Shown: piece by piece, positions 53,001 through 64,000 of the stretch
How positions within the stretch are numbered: the first letter of the stretch is position 1
How the letters are laid out: each line of letters opens with the position of its first letter
Source: Adiantum capillus-veneris
Taxonomy: Eukaryota; Streptophyta; Polypodiopsida; Polypodiales; Pteridaceae
Reading direction: 5' to 3'
Length of the DNA: 64,000 bases
NCBI GenBank assembly: GCA_014529385.2
Contig: CM043956.1
Location: 64,546,620 to 64,610,619 of the forward strand
Notes under the pieces: generated by a model
The model's database searches: none
What the model saw: the letters and a program-made list of their open reading frames with translations, nothing else
Told to the model about the DNA's origin: nothing
Translations under genes and position numbers: made by a program

Positions 53001-55240
53001 CTTTGTCCCTCCTTGTGTAGCATAGCACACATTTGTGTTTCTTGTTTTACTTCTTGTCCACCCCCTATTGCCCTCGTCCCCCCCCACGGTAGCCCCTTGT
53101 CATCGTTGTCACCGCATCCGCAGCCTCCCCATTCCATGCAGTGGCCTTGCGAACAACCGCTCTACTCTGTAGCAAACATGCTTCTATTTAAATGCAATTG
53201 ATTGTATCTTTATGCCTCATTGTTGCTGCTTCTCTACCATTTTGTACCTTGGAGATAGTGTGTGCCCATCTCTCTCCTCCTCCTTTGTTGGATCAAATGT
53301 GCCTTCTTGTTGTGCACTCCCTCTCATCCTCTTCTTGCGTAGGCGGACTACAATCAAGGTGCATTGTTGTCTCTATGATTACTACTAAGTGTCACCAATC
53401 AAAACTACCTCATAAATTACTATACTTTCATTACCTACACTAGTTAGGACTAGCTCACACTAATTAACAAAAGCTCGAAGCTGTTAACACTAGTTTGTTA
53501 ACCTAACATGACATAAAAGTGTCCTTTCAGGGTTTTGGAAGCAAAACAAATACTCCTATCATATGTATGTGTTTTTAGACATCTTTACTTTATCTCAAAG
53601 CTAACACCACACTTTATGTGGGAAAAATAAGGAACACTCACAACTCTTGACTGCATGGGCATGTGGAGTTCTCAAACCCAAAATAGTGCTCAATTTGACC
53701 AAAAATAGCATATTTTCTAGGTGAACCCTATTTTACACAACGTAAAAATATCGTTAGACAATGAGCTTATTTTCTGGTATACATCAATGAGTTCTTGATC
53801 AAATTCTATGGTTGTTATAGGTCCCCAAAAGATTTTGAACATAGAATTAAGTACAAAAAAGGTGTATTGTTTGCATTCTCCTAACCTATCTTCAATGTTT
53901 TCATGTGTACACCCTTCATTATCTTTATAAATGCTTCTACTTTACACACTTTGGTTATTTACTTTCATGTTCAAGCACACAAAGCATCAAAAACATCAAA
54001 AAATGTCTTTCTAATAGATTTTGGAACACACCTTTGAAGTTCAAAAGGTGCATCGATAAAAGAAAATTTCCTTCCACAATGTGGCCTTCTGTATGGCATA
54101 TAAACCTATCAAGTTGGCACCAAATTGGAATTTTACACCTATAATTGGACCTAAGCTTGAAATGTACCAAATTTGTTGAGTGAAATTTAGCAACTTGAAG
54201 CCAACGTACTATTAACTCAAAATGAGCGTGATTCTAGTAAGATGGAAAATCACTTCTACCTCTGGGTTGTTTGCTATTTAGGGTATTAGGTGCTCCAAAA
54301 CTCAAGTAAGAAGAGGTAGATAGTGATAACTCCATAAACACACTCAAAATTTCCTTTTTATTACAAAGACACTTCCAAAATATTCATTGAAATGTAAATT
54401 TTACTAGAGAATCAACATAGAGAATTTTTCATAAATGGGCCATAGCTTTCAATAAATAAGCTTTTTATTTTATAAAAGCATTAAAACACCTTTATAACTA
54501 CCTATGATAGCTATGTAGCACTTTAGAGTTCACTAAACCATGTTTTAGGGTGAGCTACTACCAATTTCTTTAAAATTACCGAAAACAATACACGTTTTTT
54601 TTTGGCTCAAGGTAGGTTTAAAACTGTTATTCAAACTCAACTCTAAAGATGGAATCAGTAGCCCCAAAAAATTCCAAGTTTTTTTCAAGTCATAAGCTAG
54701 CTTTGTCAATATAGAGCACTTTAGAACCACCTTGATATCTGAAGTAATAATTCTAGAAAGTTACTGAGTTAAAAGGACACAAAAGTGTCCAAGGACATAA
54801 AAGTGTAATGTTACCAATCTAATATTAAGCACTTAATCACACTAATTATGTCCTTAACATTGATAATATATGGAATTCAAAATAGAAATAGATGAGGAGG
54901 ATCTTGTTGTTTTTTTGTAGTATTTTAGTGCTCCAATTTAGCTCCCAAAGAAGTTTCTTTGGATTTGGAAGCACCCCTATTGAGTATTTGAATTTGGATA
55001 TTTCAAAGATGTGAAGCTCAAAAAATCTTATTCAAATTTCAAATTGAAGTTTGGGGGGAAAATTAAATTTTGAATTTCTCCCAAAGTTTCTATTTCATCA
55101 TGGTCTTATGGCCACATGGCCATAGGTTGGACCCAAGGTTTTCTTTCTATTTATAGGCTTCCCTCTCACAAGCAATGTATTAACTAAAATCATGGACTCA
55201 TTGAAATTTTTACTCCTATATAGACGTACATACTATAGGA

Positions 55241-55500
55241 CTTATTTGACCAGATGAGAATAGCATGTCCATAAGTTCATTATGGCTCGCTATGGCAAGT
55301 CCTTAAAGAAAACCTATAACGCATTGTCATAGGGTCTCCCTTCAAACATTTTGACAAAATATTATATAGAGTTTATTTGACCAAAAGATAACAAATAGCA
55401 AGTCCTCAAAGACAACCCATAATGCATGGCCATAGGGTCCCGCTTCAAACATTGTTATAGCTAGATTCTACTTCTAGTATAAGAGTGCATCATCACTCTC
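55241..55500. repeat. Degenerate tandem duplication, period about 130 bp
   Basis: TTATTTGACCA... AGCAAGTCCT... CATAGGGTC(T/C)C(C/G)CTTCAAACATT occurs twice with substitutions. Confidence 0.7.
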
Positions 55501-55654
55501 TATATCTCTTAGCTCGTTCCTTAAATCAATTACTGAAAATTGACCTATGTCCTCTCAATTCACTTCTCTGTGGTAACTCATGTGAAAGCCTATGAGTTTG
55601 CATGGATTCTACCCCTAGCTAAGACTCTAGTTAGAAGCACACCATGTTCAATCT

Positions 55655-55732
55655 AGCTTCTCTTGTATTTCTTATGTCCATATGATGCTCTCAAGCTTCT
55701 CTTGTATTTCTTATGTCCATATGATGCCAAAG
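55655..55732. repeat. 39-bp tandem duplication
   Basis: AGCTTCTCTTGTATTTCTTA followed by TGTCCATATGATGC occurs at 55655 and 55694 without visible mismatch. Confidence 0.92.
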
Positions 55733-56976
55733 GAGCCCGCGTTAATCTTCTACCTAAACTTACATTCTTTACTTTCTTTTCCCCTTATTATTTGATATGA
55801 AATGAGTCTCCTTATCACATGTGCCAATGCGCTATGGTTTTCTAGAAAATATCCAAAAAACAGATATCATTATAGTGGTTAAAGTGACTTCCAATAAGTA
55901 GAGGTCTTTTAGCAAACCATTTCTAGAGAAAATTATATGTTTCGTCTCCTTAAAGACCCAATAATGGCTCTTTACTTTAAGGCTAGAGAGTGAACAAGGA
56001 TTCCTTGTTATTTTTCCTCTTGGAATTGTATATTGGACATGTCCTCTAGGTGCATATCCATGAGCTTTAACCCTACCTAAGAAAAATCTAGTCAAATATG
56101 TAACCTTTGCAATTTAGCTTGTCTTCATGTAGGATATATAGGAAAAAGACTAGAAGGTCTTGATAAGTTAATGGAGACCTCTGTAGTGACTATTAATGGT
56201 AGTTCTCTCATTTGGATTTTTATCCTTGACATGGTTTTTCACTCATTCAAAGTAGCACTTAGAGATGACTTATCAACAACCAATCATAAGAATCCCGTAA
56301 GTTCATGGTGGATATTAATTTATTAACTCCTAATAATTTACCTGGCCACATATATATAAATTCACTTTAGATTCTTTCCCAAGTCATACTCTTGGCTATT
56401 CATTGCCTCAATTTTTTTATGGAGGTGTCATAATTTCATCTTTTACATGGCTTTCCACATATTCATGGTTTTATGTTCAAATATTTCCAACTTCCATTGT
56501 GTCGTTACAGGTTCATTATATGTCTTTTCATGTTAACTGTTGACAGTTATAATATGGAGCGGCAGGCTCTCCCTTGACCCATCTAGGGCCTAGCATTTGG
56601 ATAGAAAAATATTGTCTATGATGTATCTCCATTTCCTATTGTCCAAACTTTTTTTGACCCATTCACATAAGTTCATTAGAGCTTAATCATTCATTTTGGT
56701 TCAATGAAATTTTCATATTTGACTTGGTCTTTCACATCTCCATGGATTTCTATTCAAGGATTTCCTAGTTTCAACGGGTTTTTGAATCCCTATAGGTTCA
56801 TAGTGGCTCTTCAATGTTCATGTTAATTTATAAGAGTCATGCCATAGGCTACCATTCGTGTCTTGTCATCTAACCTATTATAGTGTATGTCCATTTCCTA
56901 CAACCTAAATACTCTTTGACCCCATAGACTACCCCCATCGGTTGTCTGTTTAGACATGCATCTTTAACACTATTTT

Positions 56977-57350
56977 GGTACCAAAATAGGACACTTAAAT
57001 GTCCTTTTTTACCTTTGGAAGAAATAATCCTATGTCTTTTACACAAACAATTTGGCCGATTCCATTTTATAAATTCTTATTCACCATGTAAAGTTCTAAA
57101 AAAATTGGTGGACAAGGAAAAATACATAAGTAGCAAGTTCATTGAGCCTCCTAAAGAGTGTGTGGTACCAAAATAGGACACTTAAATGTCCTTTTTTACC
57201 TTTGGAAGAAATAATCCTATGTCTTTTACACAAACAATTTGGCCGATTCCATTTTATAAATTCTTATTCACCATGTAAAGTTCTAAAAAAATTGGTGGAC
57301 ACGGAAAAATACATAAGTAGCAAGTTCATTGAACCTCCTAAAGAGTGTGT
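56977..57350. repeat. 187-bp tandem duplication
   Basis: The unit starting GGTACCAAAATAGGACAC is repeated at 56977 and 57164, almost identical (two differences seen, GACAAGG/GACACGG and GAGCC/GAACC). The duplication is very recent. Confidence 0.93.
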
Positions 57351-58012
57351 GGTTTTAAAAATTAGGATCATGTTTATACTAGTGTGATTTCTACCAGTTA
57401 AAAAAATCCATTCAATGAACTAAATTCTTGGCACGTCCTTATAACCAAGGAGACATTAAAAATGGTCAATGTATCCTACTAGAAAATTCAATTTCACGTA
57501 TTATAAAATCAATTTCTTGGACACTCTTCAATAAAACATCATCTCAAAAAATTGAATAAGTTATGCAAGTGCTCACTTGCAAATATCCTGCGCAATAACT
57601 TTTGTGAAATCATACAAATTGCATACAAATTCCCTAAGAGTACAATGCGTGTCAACTCATAGACATTCCATAAAACCAAAAAACACAAAGAGAGCATAAA
57701 TATATGGTAGAAATAAAGAATCAAACATGCACAAGATGATTATATGATCTTACAACCTGCCTTGCACTTGTGCCAACTTGATCACATCCTGCATTGCATG
57801 ATACTTGTAGAAACATGGCTCCACACACAAGAACTTCTTACACTTTGGGCATAGACGGTTCTACTTGGCTTAGACCCAATCACTGCCTCTTCTTCATGCA
57901 AGAATCTTTTCCGCTCACACTAGCACATACAAAGAAAAACTTACTTGCATGCGAGCTCATCTTCATAAATGTGTGTCCACCCATAGACTCACTTGGATAC
58001 ATGAACTTTCTC

Positions 58013-58928
58013 TGTTTGCGGGTCACTGTGATGGACGTCCATAGCATAGCTCTCACACATCAACATAAAATATCAATACAAGGGAAGCGACCAGGATGAG
58101 GCATGGAAACTCACTAGGGTGTCATTCCTAATGAAGTGAACTCGATGAGATGCAACTACTAACTCTGCAAGAAAATCATATGCACTAAAGCCAAGTAATT
58201 TGCCTATGTCCTTCTACACAGCTCTACAGTCATCACGCCCATTTACCATGCAAATCATGTCGGAATCGCACGAAACTTGAAGGGGAGCTACAGGAGACTA
58301 TTTAGAATCTATCCTATCACTGTCACAACATTCTGGAGAGGTATAAAGATCGCGATCGTTCATCCCAAAGTCAGCAAAAACAGTGAACAGGTGATCCCAA
58401 AGGGTCGTTTTAGGGTCCCTTAAGCCTCTCTTAGAGTCAAAACAGCATAGCATGCGCGGTTAAACACTCAAAATAGCGATTTAAGGTCTCAAACTCGTAG
58501 TTGAACACCTCCACCAAATCTTGAATGATTACACTTGAATGGAAAAGCAAAGTAAGAGGAACACAATGCAATAAACAAATCTGAATTCGGATTACCGTAG
58601 CCACAATAACGAAGATTACAAGTTGGAGCAAGATAGAGCTCTTAAACGTACGCTGTCTTCTTCACATAAAAGAGTTCAAACTTACAAAACTGACCTTTAT
58701 AGTTTAGGTCTTTACAAATGGCTTGTCCGGCCAAAAAGTCCTAAACTTCTAAATGGATCTCCACTATACAAATGCTCTCGAAAAAATAATCCAAAATTTC
58801 TTTACAAGTTCTCAGCTTAGAAAAGCTCTTTTACAAAAGGATGATATTTCCGCAAAAATGTAGATTCCTTGAAAAATGTGACTCTTTCTCTGGAGACCAT
58901 TGCTTCGTCCGCCAAACATTGCCAAACA
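58013..58928. mobile_element. 916-bp LTR-like insertion (solo LTR candidate)
   Basis: The insertion starts TGTTTGCGGG and ends TTGCCAAACA, so its ends are TG...CA with a 6-bp inverse TGTTTG/CAAACA. TTCTC flanks both sides (58008-58012 and 58929-58933). The homologous site in copy A (10438-10442) has TTCTC once and no insertion. No long open frame is present. These are the hallmarks of a solo LTR, or of a short non-autonomous element with LTR-like ends. No other copy was noticed in the window. Confidence 0.82.
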
Positions 58929-58939
58929 TTCTCAATGTA

Positions 58940-60285
58940 TGTATTCCAGAAAAATGATTATTCACAAGTTGTTCTTGCGATCTCACCATAAATTGAAAAC
59001 ATCATGTGTCTTGTTTGCCATGCAAGAACTTCCAAATGATATAAGCATTTGCAAACATTGAATCAAGCATGCCCCAAAACAATGCATGCCACCACTTCCA
59101 ATCGTGAATGCTCATGTCCAAACTATATCCAAAACCCAAGACCATAGAATCAAAAACATCACATCCTGCTTTGCATTTGTTGTACTGCTTAGCAATTTCT
59201 AGACATGTGACACCAATATTATGACCTCTTCCAACTTGTCTCTGAACTTCACCTCTCTTCATTCCATACACATTCAAAGCAAAATATATTGTCTTTTTAT
59301 TCATCGAACTACATGCAATAAGACCTTTACTGTCATCATACACAAAGCGTTATGTACCTTGCTCACATCAATCAGTATGCAACATGTGAGCTTCCAAAAA
59401 GTTCTTCCGATTTTTCATATCTGTTCCTGTAGCTCCATGACCCTCATGCATAAAATGCATCAAGAGATTCACCGAAGTAAACCATTGGTAAAAAAATACA
59501 TGGTGACCTCTTTGCTTCAAATCTTTCACAAGCATATACACAACATGAAAGGAAAACTCTGTATAGGGCATCTTGTCATACACACAAAATGAATAATTAT
59601 AACCTGTTTTTGAGTCACATAAGTTCCAATTTTGGATTGAAACTTATGTTACTTTTCTGGATTGTAAACTCTGCATGGATTCAACTTACATGTGGAAGAA
59701 CTAATCCTCTAATTTACTGTTACATGTTTTCCACAGGTGTTATGGAATTGAAAAGTAGCATTTAGTCTGTGTTTCAATGGTAAGATTTTCCATAACTTGT
59801 AGTCCCTCGTTCCTCTCACAAGTGGCAGTTGAGAATTGCTCGGTACATGTAAAAACGGCTTTATTTGCTAATATTCATTTTGTCCCATGTTTTTTGCATA
59901 GTTTGGATACTGTACTACACAAGTATCTCCTTTCCAATAAAAAATCTTGTCTAACATAAACTGCAATACCGTTCCAACTGATTGCATATCTATTGATCTT
60001 GTGCACAATTTGTTATACCAAATCAAGAGGAAAAAGAGACAAGAAAGGTAAATATTTGTAAAACTCTCTTGGCACTTGTCCCAAGTCAGAATCCACAATA
60101 TCCACAAACAATGACGATTGCTTGAAGGTCCCATCAAGCTCCACATGCATCTTGTATCCAAGTTTCCATCTTGGAATTCTTACATTAGACCAATCTAACT
60201 TATAATCACTATCACACAAAACCGGCCCTATGGCCTCCAAAATTTTTCTCTCATGCAACTACTCGACCATTCTAAATTAGAATCA
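58940..60285 (-). pseudogene. PiggyBac-like transposase remnant, copy B
   Basis: Minus-strand frames in order: 60013-60258 and 59868-60161 (VPREFYKYLPFLSLFPLDLV, then YQIVHKINRYA) match the N-terminal part of the transposase. A broken segment near 59640-59820 should hold the first catalytic Asp. 59368-59583 reads VVYMLVKDLKQRGHHVFF and WFTSVNLL, where PiggyBac enzymes have DN-x-FTS; the Asp position reads Tyr here. EGHGATGTDMKNRKNF follows. 59002-59343 has GCDVFDSMVLGFGYSLDM and DWKWWHALFWGMLDSMFANA, the GGVDxxD and C-terminal helices. It is damaged by stops and frameshifts. Identity rests on the order and spacing of these motifs. Confidence 0.72.
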
Positions 60286-61140
60286 AAAGTGTGGCCACAT
60301 GCATCACATTGAACCACAAAAGGTTTCAAAAGATCTGGACAAATGATAACTTGATCTGAAGTCGGCTTTTATTTCAAGTGTTTGAAGGCTAGAATTTCCT
60401 TGGCTGTCCACTTGAAAGTAATTCCTTTCCCTTGCAGTGTATGGAGGGGAGAAGAAATCTCAACAAAATTTTGGATGAATGCCTTGCAGTAGGAACATAA
60501 GCCTAGAAAGATTGAGATGTCATGTACAGACTTCAAGTCTATCCATGACCTAATTGATTCCACTTGGGTGGGATCCATACGTACCACATCATTTGAAACA
60601 ATGTGCCCAAGGAAGTGAATCTCTTCCAAAAAGAGTTCACTCTTCTTCTCATTAATGAGTAGCATGTTCTTGCATAGCTAATTTAAAACCGTGGTCAAGT
60701 GATCCCTATGCTCCTCTTCAAACTTTGAATACACAATCATGTCAACAAATAATGTACCCTTGAAGTTTCTATGTGGTCTAAATATTCTGTCCATTATTCT
60801 ATTGAATGTGGGAAGAGAATTTGTGAGACCAAATGGCATGACAAGGAGGCCAAATGTTGTCTTGAATGTAATCTTACGCACATGTTCTGGCCTAATGCAT
60901 ATCTGATTGTACACACTCTTTATGTCTATTCGGGTAAAGAGTGACGTGCCCTCAAACCGGTCAAGGATTTCATCTATCCTTGCTATGGAGAACTTGTTCT
61001 TTATGGTATTCTTTTTCAAAGTGCAGTAGTCAATGCACATGCGCCATGAACCATCCTTCTTCTGCACTAGGAGTACATGCGAACAAAAAGGGGATGAACT
61101 GGGCTGAATCAGCCCCTTGAGTCTAAAAGCTCATTGACCG
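60286..61140 (-). pseudogene. Ty3/gypsy reverse transcriptase, copy B
   Basis: The minus strand at 60678-61067 reads QKKDGSWRMCIDYCTLKKNT, EILDRFEGTSLFTRIDIKSV, VMPFGLTNSLPTFNRIMDRI and GTLFVDMIVYSKFEEEH. The catalytic box reads F-V-D-M instead of x-x-D-D. 60369-60665 continues as the thumb and start of RNase H (LLINEKKSELFLEEIHFLGH). RNase H text (KPFVVQCDACGHTF) persists to about 60286 and then stops abruptly at PiggyBac-like sequence. No integrase is found further along. It is primed on the same strand as gag and protease at 61349-63468. Confidence 0.82.
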
Positions 61141-61348
61141 GACTCATAATCTCTTTCTACTGGGCTGTAGTAACCCTTTACAGTAGCATGTTTAGTGGAC
61201 TAGAACCTGATACAAGATCCACATGTTTCTCAAGAGGTAATTCCCCTAGAAAAGAGTCCAAAACACAATCACTAAAATAAAAAAGTTGACCTATCTTTAT
61301 CTAAGGTACACAAATTAGATACCATTTTAGGTACTTCTTTTGCAAAGA

Positions 61349-61955
61349 TCAAGTACGTAGAGAAATGATTCTTACAGATGAAATAGCATAAGTAGAAACA
61401 ACTGGAACGGACTCACCTTTAAGATTTACATCAAAGACATGAGTCTTTCCTTTATGTACAAGGGTAATCTTTTTGCTGTGAGTATCCACCATAGCACGCA
61501 ACCTGTAACACCATGGATACCGAATAGCATCAGAGCCCTCAAGTGGCATAATATGAAATTCTTTCGCATTCACATAACTCGGAATGGGCAAACCACGTTT
61601 CCCCAAAATGGGAGTAGTAGGCTTTGGAATGACATGGGCTTGCCAAACCTGTTTCACCTGTCATGCCCATCTCCTCTACACGAATTTTCAGCTTTAATGC
61701 TAGTACTAATGATATGAAATTTTTACGGGCTATTGGATCAAAGAAATATAATAATGTCATGTCTCTAACATTTTCCCAAGCTATGCACAATTCAATGGCA
61801 TCTACGTTTGGTTGGTCACCAATCAAATTTGGGACAAGTTGTGCATGGATTTGGTTTCTTTCCTTTAGGCTCTGACTTGCCATCCTTATCCTGTGACTTC
61901 TTTGTGGGAATTCATTCACAAAATGTCTATCCTCTTCACAAATGAAACATTTCAT
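61349..61955 (-). pseudogene. Zinc knuckle and protease of the copy B gypsy element
   Basis: 61539-61955 begins MKCFICEEDRHFVNEFP, a CX2CX4H zinc knuckle whose final Cys reads Phe. It then reads FFDPIARKNFISLVLALKLK, the protease active site with D-P-I-A in place of D-[ST]-G-[AS]. A shifted frame (61349-61657) gives the rest: EFHIMPLEGSDAI, then WCYRLRAMVDTHSKKITLVH, similar in pattern to the protease C-terminus of the chromovirus at 35835-36305. The frame is broken in at least two places. Confidence 0.7.
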
Positions 61956-61959
61956 GGCC

Positions 61960-63468
61960 TCTCTTAGAGATTTCCTTTCTTTAAAAGATTTGCCAAAAGA
62001 ATGTCTTTTCTATCCTGGTCCTTACCTAGAAGAATGTTATTTTACTTCTTGGACGTGCCAGCTTCATCAGTGGAGGGTTTCTTTGTGGGAGGCACGGAAG
62101 GCTTTGCTACAACATTTCCCTTGGCTAAAAACTATTTACCGTGAGACCTTTTCTTGTTGCTATTAAATCCATCGAAGGGTCTTGTTACAATTTATTGGTC
62201 ACTCTTTCATCCTCCATCAACTGTGCCATATCCATGGTAGTAGTCTTTGTATAATATTCCCTGATTGCTTTGGGTAATCCCCTGATTTATTTGGGTAATA
62301 TGCATCAGTACTTCTCAACCTATTTTGAATATGGCACAAACCTATAGGAGGAGGTTATTGGCAATAGTGTGGCATAGCATTGTTTATTATACTCTTCAAG
62401 ATTTGCACAGCTTTTGGCATTCAACTCATGCCATTCTGTTATCACATCCACTTCAAAAGTGTTTGTAAGCCATGCAGATGCAAAACGCTGTTTGAACTCG
62501 ATCCATGTTGTAGGGGCTTGAACTTGATTCAACAATGCGGTCACCATTGAAGCACATTCCCTTTCAAGAAAGTGGCAGCATTGTGTATATTTGAAGAATT
62601 TGTGAAGTTTACTTCAACATAAGCTGCATCAAACTATTGTATGAAGGTAAAGACCTTCAGTGGATCCTTAGTTCCCCTAAAAGTTTCAACTTCACCCCGT
62701 GCATACCTTCCTTATAATCCTTAGACTGACTCAAAGGAGTCAAATTGTCATAAACGGATGCTCGTAAAAGTGGTGCTCCAAAATTTCCCATTCCAGCACT
62801 TGCATCACCTATTTTACCTGTCATATTTGCATTTTGAGCAAATGGCTGCAAAAAACCAGCCATATCAAATTGTGTTCCATGCATTCAAAATTTACCATAG
62901 ATATCCTGAAACCTGGTTGGACACCTGTGTTACCATACATAGGGTTAACCATGCTTGGTTGCATTGTCCCAAACACATTCCCTGGCATATAACATGTGGA
63001 AGTTCCAACCATAGCTTGAAACACTGAATCACATCCAAAATAACCAAGATATGAAGTAGGTAATAGAAGGGTTTGACGCATATCTTGTTCATTACTCCGT
63101 TGAACATTCACAAATGATTCATGTCCAGGAAAATCAAATTGCTTGGGATCAATGGACACCGCTAGTTTCCCAATCACATGGGATTTCCTTGAGCATCACA
63201 AGACCTTTGTGCATAGGAAATCTCCTTTTCCTGCAACAGCTCAATCATGCCCTATATCGGAGCCTTACATCCATGGATCTTGGCCAACTGCTGAAACATT
63301 TCCACGCAGGTATGCAGTTGAGCTCTGAACATCTATCCTCTTATTGAAGAGTTGAAGGAACTTTCTCTGTGCCATGTGAGGAAGATCCCTCTTCAAGTAC
63401 TTGGTCTCTCTTCTCTGCCATAATGATAAGCTATGTGTTTCTTTCACCCGCAACAATCCACACTGCAC
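61960..63468 (-). pseudogene. Gag of the copy B gypsy element
   Basis: From an ATG at about 63421 the minus strand reads a charged start (MAEKRDQVLEEGSSSHG), then separate frames: 62821-63177 (SFVNVQRSNEQDMRQTLLL, with a Met/Pro/Gly-rich stretch), 62657-62884, and 62320-62547 with APTTWIEFKQRFASAWL and EWHELNAKSCANLEEYNKQC. The last is a Retrotrans_gag core (W-x3-K-x2-F and the EW-x-L pattern). It is heavily degraded. Confidence 0.65.
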
Positions 63469-63469
63469 G

Positions 63470-64000
63470 TTTTGAAGAAAAAGGGGCTATCCCGTTGATG
63501 GAACCATATAACCATCCTATACACAGAAGCGGGCGGTATTAATTCAACTACCAGTTAAATCTACATAGACCACTGAGGAGAAATGAGAGAACAGATGTGT
63601 CCAGTGACTAGATCGTCACTGCGCACACAAAGACCGCCTTGTAGGCTCCAATGACTTGTGTCTCTTTGGGTATTTCTTTATTCAAGTGAAAATAGATGAT
63701 CCAAACACTTAGATCAAAATCTTCCAAGCTGTACAAACCTATCGAGGAGTAAAATTGCGGGTTTCTAGCCTGATTTTGGTAGCATTACGGCACCAAAACC
63801 CCTATAGGTCAAAAGTACACCTCTAAGACATATTCCCTTGCATTTTAGAAGCTTTTTGATAAGTTGCAATCGAAATTCAGCATGCTATAATTTAATATTT
63901 GATCACTGAGAAGTGTCCAAACTCTTGCAAGACAACCCCAAGGGTTCCCCGAGGCTTCCCTGGTGTTCATTTACAATTTAGGTGCGAGAACCTAAACCTA
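63470..64000. other. Region upstream of the copy B gag
   Basis: This should hold the leader and LTR of the minus-strand element. I see no clear primer-binding site (no TGGTATCAGAG complement), and with no second copy the LTR cannot be delimited. No gene seen. Confidence 0.4.

Larger units (their letters stand above)
53000..57779. other. Long non-coding region
   Basis: No open frame resembling a known protein on either strand. The sequence is AT-rich with several tandem duplications (55241-55500, 55655-55730, 56977-57350) and scattered short palindromes of the GGACA...TGTCC type. No transposon termini were identified. It may be old repeat sequence. Confidence 0.6.
57780..61070 (-). repeat. 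Duplicated block, copy B: PiggyBac-like fragment joined to gypsy RT
   Basis: Homologous to 10212-12455 in the same orientation over the region outside the 916-bp insertion and a roughly 125-bp segment absent from copy A. Copy B continues into the rest of a Ty3/gypsy element toward 63468, so it shows the more complete context of the block. Confidence 0.85.

Overview
The window looks like repeat-rich nuclear DNA of a land plant and contains no intact host gene that I can recognise. The evidence is: Ty3/gypsy elements of the Tat type that carry two RNase H domains (an arrangement known from plants), Ty1/copia and chromovirus elements primed by initiator tRNA-Met (TGGTATCAGAG sites), and a DUF659-type hAT transposase. 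Species cannot be read from the sequence. The PiggyBac-like transposase fragments and the repeat density made me think of a large-genome plant, possibly seed-free, but that is a guess.

Layout. 1-7.98 kb: minus-strand degraded Tat-type Ty3/gypsy element, interrupted by a 662-bp insertion (3130-3791) and a 913-bp insertion (6221-7133). 7.98-10.2 kb: its probable 5' LTR plus tandem repeats. 10.2-12.46 kb: a broken block (copy A) in which a PiggyBac-like transposase fragment abuts a Ty3/gypsy reverse transcriptase. The same block recurs at 57.8-61.07 kb (copy B). 12.46-13.35 kb, continuing after 18.925 kb: a plus-strand gag-like relic split by a complete minus-strand, apparently non-coding LTR element (13353-18924, 177-bp LTRs, CATCC target duplication). 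19.9-21.9 kb: dead hAT transposase. 22.55-24 kb: protein-kinase pseudogene. 24142-29321: nearly intact copia element. 29.3-39.45 kb: minus-strand chromovirus with chromodomain, split by a gag-only LTR element (29945-33210, CATAG duplication) whose leader holds a 366-bp inverted repeat. 39451-40412 plus 49633-52195: an older 5'-truncated minus-strand Tat element whose LTR is split by a full-length plus-strand Tat element (40413-49632). 52.2-57.8 kb: non-coding, with several tandem duplications. 57.8-63.5 kb: copy B and the rest of its minus-strand Ty3/gypsy element (gag, protease, RT), with a 916-bp LTR-like insertion (58013-58928) for which copy A supplies the empty site.

How the parts relate. 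The window records successive insertions, ordered by nesting and target duplications. The full-length Tat element needs only one sense codon to have a continuous gag-pol, and the copia element has one frameshift and four stops; both look relatively young. The gag-only element lacks pol and would have depended on another element. Features that go beyond routine retrotransposon decay are the 366-bp hairpin in the gag-only element, the Kelch-like host-gene fragment between pol and the 3' LTR of the older Tat element, the paired PiggyBac-RT blocks, and splice-like signals in the non-coding LTR element.
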